58,149 bases of DNA from an uncultured Lachnospiraceae bacterium (GTDB lineage Bacteria > Bacillota > Clostridia > Lachnospirales > Lachnospiraceae). The position numbers were made by a program, and so were the translations under genes. The stretch lies in NCBI GenBank assembly GCA_902775895.1, contig CACYNO010000009.1, positions 1 to 58,149 of the forward strand. Direction: 5' to 3'. Shown here in pieces: positions 52,286 to 58,149 of the stretch; within the stretch, counting starts at the first letter, position 1; each line of letters starts with the position of its first letter. The notes below the pieces were generated by a model. It was not told where the DNA came from. It saw nothing but the letters and a program-made list of their open reading frames with translations, and did no database searches.

Positions 52286-54748
52286 ATGTATCAGGTAGTA
52301 AAAAGAGACGGAAGTATTGCGGATTTTGATATTTCCAAGATCAGTGCGGCGGTAGGGAAGGCCTTCGAATCCCTGGGAAAGGAAACGCATCCGAGTATAA
52401 TCGAGCTTCTTGCCCTTCATGTAACATCGGATTATGAGAGCAAGATAAAAGACGGAAAGATCACGGTGGAGGAGATCCAGGACAGTGTGGAAAAAGTGCT
52501 GTCTGAATCAGGCTATGCAGATGTGGCAAAGTCATATATTCTCTACAGAAGACAGAGAGAAAAGATCCGTAACATAAATTCAGCACTCCTCAATTACAAA
52601 GATATTGTTGACAATTATCTTCAGATAAACGACTGGCGCGTAAAGGAAAACTCCACGGTCACTTATTCGGTGGGAGGACTCATACTTTCAAACTCAGGAG
52701 CCATCACGGCAAATTACTGGCTCTCAGAAGTTTACGACGATGAGATAGCCGAGGCACACAGGTCTGCGGCTATCCATCTTCATGACCTTTCCATGCTTAC
52801 AGGATACTGTGCGGGATGGAGCTTAAAACAGCTTATCCAGGAAGGACTTGGAGGAGTGCCGGGAAAGATAACATCTGCTCCCGCAAACCACCTTTCCACC
52901 CTTTGCAACCAGATGGTAAACTTCCTCGGTATCATGCAAAACGAATGGGCAGGTGCACAGGCTTTTTCCTCCTTTGATACATATCTTGCACCTTTTGTAA
53001 AGGTGGACAATCTTTCCCAGAAAGAAGTAAAACAGTGCGTGCAGTCCTTTATTTACGGTGTAAATACACCCAGCCGCTGGGGTACTCAGTCTCCTTTCAC
53101 GAACATCACCCTTGACTGGGTCGTGCCGGAGGATCTGAAAAACCTTAAAGCCATCGTCGGAGGAAAAGAAGTCGACTTTACTTACGGCGATTGCCAGAAG
53201 GAAATGGATATGGTAAACAAGGCCTTTATCGAAGTCATGATTGAGGGCGATGCAAACGGCCGCGGTTTCCAGTACCCAATTCCCACATATTCAATCACGA
53301 AAAACTTCGACTGGAGTGAGACAGAGAATAACAAGCTTCTTTTTGAGATGACTGCAAAATACGGAACACCGTATTTCTCAAATTACATCAACTCCGATAT
53401 GGAGCCAAGCGATGTACGTTCCATGTGCTGCAGACTGCGTCTTGATCTCCGTGAGCTGAGAAAGAAATCAGGCGGTTTCTTCGGATCAGGTGAGTCAACA
53501 GGTTCTATCGGTGTAGTTACCATAAACATGCCCCGTATAGCGTATCTGTCAGAAAGTCCGGAGGATTTTTACACAAGGCTCGATAAACTTATGGACATAG
53601 CTGCGCGCAGCCTTGCCACAAAGAGAAAAGTTATCACACAGCTTCTTGAGCAAGGGCTTTATCCGTACACGAAGAGATACCTGGGAACATTTGATAACCA
53701 TTTCTCCACCATAGGTCTCATCGGTATGAATGAGGTGGGGTTGAACGCGAAGTGGCTCAGGGCTGATCTTACTGACGAGAAGGTGCAGCGTTTCACACGC
53801 GATGTTCTTAATCACATGAGAGAGAAACTCTCCGATTATCAGGAAAAGTACGGAGATCTTTACAATCTTGAGGCGACACCTGCGGAGTCTACCACATACC
53901 GTTTTGCAAAGCATGACAAGGAGCGTTTCCCGGACATCATCACTGCAAACATGAACGGTACACCGTATTACACAAATTCCTCCCACCTTCCGGTAGGTTT
54001 TACGGAGGATGTATTCTCTGCGCTTGATATTCAGGATGACCTTCAGACTCTTTATACATCCGGAACGGTTTTCCATGCTTTTCTCGGAGAAAAGCTTCCG
54101 GATTGGAAGGCTGCGGCAAATCTTGTGCGTAAGATTGCTGAGAATTACAAGCTTCCTTACTACACCATGTCGCCCACATACTCAGTGTGTAAAGATCACG
54201 GATATCTGGTTGGCGAACAGAACACCTGCCCGATCTGCGGTGCAAAGACCGAGGTTTACAGCCGTATAACAGGTTACTACCGTCCGGTACAGAACTGGAA
54301 TGAAGGAAAGGTTCAGGAGTTCAAGGACAGGAAAGAATATAATATCGGGCATTCGGTGCTTACTCATAATGGACCGAATCCGGTTCCGGATGATTCGAAA
54401 AGACCCGACTATATTTCAGTACCTGTAAAGACAGCGGTTAAAGATATGGCACAGGAAGATGCAGGGACAGAGCCCGGGGAACCGGCAGCTGCCGCATCCG
54501 ACAATGTTGATGGCGCTGAAATATTACTTTTCAAGACATCAACGTGCCCTAACTGCAAAGTGGCAGGAGCCATGCTCGACAAGGCGGGCATCTCATACAC
54601 CGTGCTGAATGCAGAAGAGGAAAAAGAGGCTGTGGAGAAGTTCGGCGTCAGACAGGCTCCGACTCTCGTGCTTGTGAAGGGTGATGATTTTGAGATGTAT
54701 CGCGGAGTGTCCGATATCAAGGGATGGCTGACAAATAATAAGATTTAA
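52286..54748 (+). CDS. nrdD: Anaerobic (class III) ribonucleotide reductase with fused redoxin domain
   Basis: Reduces ribonucleotides to deoxyribonucleotides without oxygen. The 820-residue chain has an N-terminal ATP-cone (residues about 3-95), the glycyl-radical barrel, the zinc cysteines at 635 (CKDHG), 648 and 651 (CPIC), and the radical glycine 663 in RITGYYRPVQ. After an Ala/Asp-rich linker (about 715-742), residues 744-820 form a thioredoxin/glutaredoxin-like domain with CPNC at 754-757. Normal NrdD ends before this. The fused domain suggests a thiol reductant rather than formate. GAGAGGAG precedes the ATG. Confidence 0.95.
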   Translation: MYQVVKRDGSIADFDISKISAAVGKAFESLGKETHPSIIELLALHVTSDYESKIKDGKITVEEIQDSVEKVLSESGYADVAKSYILYRRQREKIRNINSALLNYKDIVDNYLQINDWRVKENSTVTYSVGGLILSNSGAITANYWLSEVYDDEIAEAHRSAAIHLHDLSMLTGYCAGWSLKQLIQEGLGGVPGKITSAPANHLSTLCNQMVNFLGIMQNEWAGAQAFSSFDTYLAPFVKVDNLSQKEVKQCVQSFIYGVNTPSRWGTQSPFTNITLDWVVPEDLKNLKAIVGGKEVDFTYGDCQKEMDMVNKAFIEVMIEGDANGRGFQYPIPTYSITKNFDWSETENNKLLFEMTAKYGTPYFSNYINSDMEPSDVRSMCCRLRLDLRELRKKSGGFFGSGESTGSIGVVTINMPRIAYLSESPEDFYTRLDKLMDIAARSLATKRKVITQLLEQGLYPYTKRYLGTFDNHFSTIGLIGMNEVGLNAKWLRADLTDEKVQRFTRDVLNHMREKLSDYQEKYGDLYNLEATPAESTTYRFAKHDKERFPDIITANMNGTPYYTNSSHLPVGFTEDVFSALDIQDDLQTLYTSGTVFHAFLGEKLPDWKAAANLVRKIAENYKLPYYTMSPTYSVCKDHGYLVGEQNTCPICGAKTEVYSRITGYYRPVQNWNEGKVQEFKDRKEYNIGHSVLTHNGPNPVPDDSKRPDYISVPVKTAVKDMAQEDAGTEPGEPAAAASDNVDGAEILLFKTSTCPNCKVAGAMLDKAGISYTVLNAEEEKEAVEKFGVRQAPTLVLVKGDDFEMYRGVSDIKGWLTNNKI

Positions 54749-54846
54749 ATATAATCAGAATGAGATTTTATGTAGATAAAAGCTAAGGAAGCACATGGAA
54801 TTAATCAGTGCTTTCCTAAAAAAATACAGAAAGAAGAATTTAAAAG

Positions 54847-54889
54847 ACAACTATAATCACAGTTACTGTGGAATTATGGTTGTTTTTTT
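54847..54889 (+). repeat. Dispersed hairpin element, copy C
   Basis: ACAACTATAATCACAG and CTGTGGAATTATGGTTGT pair, followed by T7. It is close in sequence to copies A and B and probably terminates nrdD transcription. Confidence 0.8.
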
Positions 54890-54932
54890 AGGCAGTAAAA
54901 TTGTGTGTGCAATGTAAAAATGTTGAAAACAG

Positions 54933-54976
54933 TTTTGCGTTCAAATCCATAATCGAGTATTGATTTGATCGCAAAA
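54933..54976. promoter_or_regulatory. Interrupted palindrome upstream of AAA_14 ATPase 3
   Basis: TTTTGCGTTCAAATC (54933-54947) and GATTTGATCGCAAAA (54962-54976) are complementary at 13 of 15 positions around a 14-base centre. It lies 40 bases before the start codon and is a candidate operator. Confidence 0.6.
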
Positions 54977-55016
54977 AGGTGCTATTGTTTTTCTAAGGTT
55001 TTAAGGAGGGCATGGC

Positions 55017-56273
55017 ATGTATGTTAAAAGGGATATAGAGAAAATACTTGTTGAAGCAAAGGAGTCTTTCCAGGTGATTACGCTATACGGGAGCAGGCAG
55101 GTAGGAAAAACAACAACTGTTGACCACCTGTTTGGCGACGAGTTTGAGTTTGTAACATTGGATGATAATGAAGAACTTGACCTTGCATTAACAAATCCAA
55201 GAGCATTTTTAGAATCACATCCATGGCCGATTATTATTGATGAAGTACAAAAAGCAGTAATTCTTTTAGATGAAATAAAGAAAATAGTTGATAAACAAAG
55301 ACGACTTTGGATGAAAAATAATGAACCACGAAGACTGATGTTTGTTCTGACCGGATCAAACCAATTTGATCTTCAGGAAGGGATTTCCGAATCACTTGCC
55401 GGTAGAACTGCCGTGATAAATATGAGTGGATTTACGCAAATGGAAAAAAGAGGGATTACCGGAACTTTTTTCGATGTTGATTTTGAAAAATCATTAAAAA
55501 AGCAGCAGAAATATCCTGATCTTTACAGAAACAGCAAGGAAATATACAAGGATATTTTTCAGGGAGGAATGCCTGACATCTGCACAGGTGAATCAAAAAG
55601 AGATATTTATTACAAGTCTTACATTGATACATATATCGAAAAAGATGTAAGAAGGCTCATATCTGCATCAAGCGAAATGCAGTTCAGAAGATTTATTTCC
55701 TTACTTGCGCTGCGAACAGCACAAGAGATCGTATATAGTGATATATCAAGAGATTTGGGTATAAATGCAGAAACATGTAAAAGATGGATTTCGATCCTTC
55801 AGACATCGGGTATTATTTACCTGCTTGAGCCATATATGGCAAATGCATCAAAGCGTATAATAAAAAGTCCCAAGTTATATTTCATGGACACAGGTCTTTG
55901 CGCGTACCTGTGTAAATGGCCTACGTCGGAAATGCTGCATGACTGTGCCATGAGCGGTCATTTTTTTGAAACATATGTGGTAAGCGAGATCATCAAAAGT
56001 TTTTATAACAACGGTGTAGAACCAAAGCAGTACCTTTATTATTACAGAGATATTGATAAAAAAGAGGTGGACATTCTGTTGGTTAAAGATGGAGCATTAT
56101 ATCCGGTAGAGATAAAAAAAGGAGCCACGCCGAGCAAACCTACTAAAAATTTTAATGTGCTTGAAAAATACAAAATGCCAATTAAGCGTGGTATGGTAAT
56201 AGATAATGCAGAAAAGGTACGAGCGCTGAATGAACAAGCTTTTATCTTTCCGGTTTCATTGCTTGGGAGTTGA
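55017..56273 (+). CDS. AAA_14 / DUF4143 ATPase, paralogue 3
   Basis: 418 residues. Walker A GSRQVGKT is at 25-32, Walker B PIIIDEVQK, sensor VLTGSNQF, then the linker LFFMDTGLC-like KLYFMDTGLCAYL and the DUF4143 end KEVDILLVKDGALYPVEIKK, with acidic and lysine residues of the nuclease-like fold. This is the most canonical of the three family members. AAGGAGG precedes ATG 55017. A palindrome lies upstream rather than three iterons. Confidence 0.92.
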   Translation: MYVKRDIEKILVEAKESFQVITLYGSRQVGKTTTVDHLFGDEFEFVTLDDNEELDLALTNPRAFLESHPWPIIIDEVQKAVILLDEIKKIVDKQRRLWMKNNEPRRLMFVLTGSNQFDLQEGISESLAGRTAVINMSGFTQMEKRGITGTFFDVDFEKSLKKQQKYPDLYRNSKEIYKDIFQGGMPDICTGESKRDIYYKSYIDTYIEKDVRRLISASSEMQFRRFISLLALRTAQEIVYSDISRDLGINAETCKRWISILQTSGIIYLLEPYMANASKRIIKSPKLYFMDTGLCAYLCKWPTSEMLHDCAMSGHFFETYVVSEIIKSFYNNGVEPKQYLYYYRDIDKKEVDILLVKDGALYPVEIKKGATPSKPTKNFNVLEKYKMPIKRGMVIDNAEKVRALNEQAFIFPVSLLGS

Positions 56274-56489
56274 AAAATATAAAGAGTTAAAGAACGTTGG
56301 ATGGGATTTTGCCGAGAATGCTGTTAACATAATATGATTTCCGATAAGGGGAGGATAGAAATATATGGCAGGAACATGCAAACCTATAGCGTTAGAAATA
56401 TTCATGTTCTGATATCGTATTGAAGCTATCGTTCTCATTAAGCGATTTCAAGGTAACGGATTTTAACATTTTCGGTTAAGAGGTGTTGG

Positions 56490-56518
56490 TTGTGATCGGT
56501 CCTTTTCATGAATATACT
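56490..56518 (+). promoter_or_regulatory. Promoter of the XRE-AbrB operon
   Basis: TTGTGA (56490-56495) and TATACT (56513-56518), 17 bases apart. The preceding gap 56274-56489 contains no gene I can support. Confidence 0.5.
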
Positions 56519-56543
56519 GATGTCAAGAAGGAGGAAACAAGAT

Positions 56544-56966
56544 ATGGCCATAATGATAAGTGCAAACCTTCGAATGCTTCGCAGCAATAGCAATTATACT
56601 CTCGAGGAAGTAGCAGAGATCATCGGAGTGTCACGTCAGACCATTGCAAAATGGGAAGCAGGTGAGACCTATCCGGATATAGAAAACTGTGTAAAATTAT
56701 CAGCGCTGTATAAGGTATCGCTGGATGCCATGGTTAAGGAGCCGATTCAACTGATGACAGATGAGCCTAACGATAAAGGACAGTATATGTTTGGTATCGT
56801 AAAGGTTGGTGATGACGGTGCAATACCATTGCCGGAAAAGGCAAAACAGTTGATGGATATTTTTCCGGGGGACAGGATGCTGCTTCTCGGAGATAATAAT
56901 CAGGGAATTGCTATTGTTAAGTGTGATGGAATCAATGATTACATAGATATGGAGGAAAAACGATGA
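56544..56966 (+). CDS. XRE regulator with SpoVT-AbrB-like C-terminal domain
   Basis: A 140-residue protein. Residues about 5-60 form an XRE helix-turn-helix (YTLEEVAEIIGVSRQTIAKW). Residues about 85-125 (GIVKVGDDGAIPLPEKAKQL, then GDRMLLLGDNNQGIAIVK) are an AbrB-type swapped-hairpin. Two DNA-binding folds in one chain are unusual. AAGGAGG selects ATG 56544 over 56508. The stop overlaps the DUF4177 gene start. Confidence 0.87.
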   Translation: MAIMISANLRMLRSNSNYTLEEVAEIIGVSRQTIAKWEAGETYPDIENCVKLSALYKVSLDAMVKEPIQLMTDEPNDKGQYMFGIVKVGDDGAIPLPEKAKQLMDIFPGDRMLLLGDNNQGIAIVKCDGINDYIDMEEKR

Positions 56967-57145
56967 CAACAGAATTTGTAAAACTGGAAATGAAAAACAA
57001 CCCTGCAACAACAGCTGAACTTACCGGATACCGGGATGTTATCTGCGAGTATGGCGAAAAGGGCTATTCCTATGCGGGATTTGTTCCGGTAAAGTCAGGT
57101 CCGAGTGGCAAGCTTCTGGAAATTGAATTGGTATTTCAGAAGTAA
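56963..57145 (+). CDS. DUF4177-like small protein
   Basis: 60 residues: EKGYSYAGFVPVKSGPSGKL and LEIELVFQK resemble DUF4177. It overlaps the regulator gene in ATGA, so both are made together. The function is unknown. Confidence 0.75.
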   Translation: MTTEFVKLEMKNNPATTAELTGYRDVICEYGEKGYSYAGFVPVKSGPSGKLLEIELVFQK

Positions 57146-57224
57146 AATAAAACATAACCCATAATGGTTATCGGAAGGAATCAAAAGAGTTTGAAGGATA
57201 ATAAGCTGAAAAAAAGGGGGAACC

Positions 57225-57668
57225 ATGAGATTTCTGATACAAAGAGTTAAAGAGGCGTCTGTGAAAGTGGACAATGAAGTTATCGGAGCAATAGATCATG
57301 GCCTCCTTATTTTTGTGGGAATATGTGAGGGCGATAACGAGCAGATAGCCGACAAACTGATAAAAAAACTCATAGGACTTCGGATCTTTACGGACAGTGA
57401 GGGTAAGACTAATATCTCTCTTGCGGATGTGGGTGGGAGTCTTCTTATCGTGTCCCAATTCACCCTCTATGCGGATTGTAAAAAGGGGAACCGTCCCAGC
57501 TTTACAAAGGCGGCACCTCCCGATATGGCGGAGAAGCTGTATGAGTACATTATTTCCCGGTGTAAAGAACATGCGGAAGTCTCTACGGGAAGCTTCGGTG
57601 CGGATATGAAGGTTAGTCTTGTAAATGACGGTCCCTTTACAATTTTGTTGGATGATAAAGAGCTTTAA
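57225..57668 (+). CDS. dtd: D-aminoacyl-tRNA deacylase
   Basis: A 147-residue enzyme that frees tRNA from D-amino acids (and glycine from tRNA-Ala). [17 protein letters not shown] and [11 protein letters not shown] are the two active-site motifs. The start [15 protein letters not shown] is standard. A GGGGG-containing site precedes ATG. Confidence 0.96.
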   Translation: MRFLIQRVKEASVKVDNEVIGAIDHGLLIFVGICEGDNEQIADKLIKKLIGLRIFTDSEGKTNISLADVGGSLLIVSQFTLYADCKKGNRPSFTKAAPPDMAEKLYEYIISRCKEHAEVSTGSFGADMKVSLVNDGPFTILLDDKEL

Positions 57669-57827
57669 GTGTTATACTACATAGATATCGTGGATCAGGT
57701 AAAGACCGGAAAAATTATTGCTGCTTGCAGAAATGAGAAGATATTGCATAAACATTTTTAAAAGTATAGAATTAAGCCCGAATGATTTGGGATCAACCTA
57801 TTAATGGTTTAAGAAAGGAAATGTTCT

Positions 57828-58055
57828 GTGATTACAGAAAAAAAGACAGGTGTAAAGTCTGGCAATATTAGTTTTATAAGTTTTGCCAGTTTTATTTCGG
57901 CCATGTCAGTTGTTTTTATACATTCTAACAAATGCTTTTGGGACTTTAGTTCTACAGCAAGATATTGGAAAACGGCAAATATAATCGAATGTTTTTTTTA
58001 TTTTGCAGTTCCTGTTTTTTTTATGATAACAGGGGCTACTCTTATTGATTTGTAG
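57828..58055 (+). pseudogene. Acyltransferase family 3, truncated after 75 residues
   Basis: The N-terminus of a membrane O-acyltransferase: ISFASFISAMSVVFIHSNKC, then FYFAVPVFFMITGATLIDL and a stop at 58053. Family members have 330 or more residues. The start is GTG 57828 with AAAGGAA seven bases upstream. The sequence after the stop looks like an insertion-sequence end, so the gene was probably split. Confidence 0.7.
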
Positions 58056-58149
58056 CAGTCAAGAAAAGTAGACACGAAAAATGTTTTTTTTTGTTTTATT
58101 TTTCAAAAGTGGACATGGGCCACTTTTTTAAGCATTTTGTTTTTTCAAA
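58053..58149. mobile_element. Possible insertion sequence end at window edge
   Basis: GTCAAGAAAAGTAGACAC at 58060-58077 resembles the terminal repeats of several Firmicutes insertion sequences. A second TGGACATGGGCCACTTTTTT region at 58112-58131 can form a hairpin. No transposase is visible because the window stops. Confidence 0.4.

Noticed and set aside
54788-54817. Hairpin GGAAGCAC/GTGCTTTCC after nrdD as terminator
   Set aside because: It is followed by A rather than T; the conserved hairpin at 54847 has the T run and is the better terminator.
20333-54889. Hairpin repeats as a CRISPR array
   Set aside because: Copies are far apart with no regular spacers and lie at gene ends.

Overview
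The window looks like a low- to mid-GC Firmicutes chromosome, most probably a gut or rumen member of the Lachnospiraceae (Clostridia). The grounds are the gene content (argG/argC/argJ/argB, class III ribonucleotide reductase, LytTR-DUF3021 pair, split CadA-type pump, many small XRE regulators, secreted proteins with choline-binding-like repeats), consistent GGAGG ribosome binding sites and rho-independent terminators. No rRNA, tRNA or CRISPR array was recognised. The window opens inside glyA and ends just after a truncated acyltransferase that appears to be interrupted by an insertion sequence end.

Layout. 1-6.5 kb: glyA, then a surface-glycan operon of a GT2 glycosyltransferase, a GT4-LicD fusion, an extended SDR, an IspD/TarI-like cytidylyltransferase and an AraD-type pentulose-phosphate epimerase. 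Together these suggest synthesis of a CDP-activated pentitol (or pentulose) and its transfer as a phosphodiester onto a glycan. 6.6-8.3 kb: a secreted repeat protein. 8.4-13.1 kb: arginine biosynthesis, argG diverging from argCJB around an ARG-box-like palindrome. 13.2-19.6 kb: methyltransferase, metal-efflux pair under a SmtB/ArsR-type operator, acyl-CoA-ligase-like enzyme, flavoprotein, SDR. 19.7-24.3 kb: accessory DNA with a membrane protein/XRE pair, a DNA-binding-HATPase-STAS-like protein flanked by two copies of a repeated hairpin, and an AT-rich block with Mrr, a GIY-YIG nuclease and an unknown protein, which reads as a defence island. 24.3-32.5 kb: flavin reductase, HTH-Fic, fluoride channel, an AAA_14/DUF4143 ATPase, and a housekeeping run (GNAT, PnuC, SfsA, nitroreductase, RNA m5U methyltransferase).

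32.5-37.8 kb is a mobile-element scar: truncated PcfB, a second AAA_14 ATPase with iterons, REP-like palindromes, a nitroreductase 3-prime remnant, a membrane/XRE pair with operator repeats, a GACGTC palindrome cluster, and MarR plus flavodoxin. 38.0-42.0 kb: a LysR gene divergent from a small operon (hydrolase, acetyltransferase, FMN reductase, cyclophilin-like lipoprotein). 42.1-44.2 kb: more debris (serine recombinase fragment, DinD fragment, hypothetical, XRE). 44.5-47.9 kb: two more repeat proteins related to the one at 6.6 kb, and a PD-(D/E)XK protein. 48.0-54.7 kb: DUF3021/LytTR, a P-loop kinase-like protein, a TPR/DUF4037 pair, and nrdG then nrdD with a fused redoxin domain behind a NrdR box. 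54.8-58.1 kb: a third AAA_14 ATPase, an XRE-AbrB regulator with DUF4177, dtd, and the truncated acyltransferase.

The strongest candidates for something little described are the AraD/IspD-like/SDR/LicD set, which resembles the human ISPD-FKRP ribitol-phosphate route; the AT-rich nuclease island with its unknown protein; a dispersed hairpin family that brackets a regulatory cassette; and the iterated or palindromic motifs directly upstream of all three AAA_14/DUF4143 ATPases. All functional statements rest on reading motifs by eye; no database search was possible.
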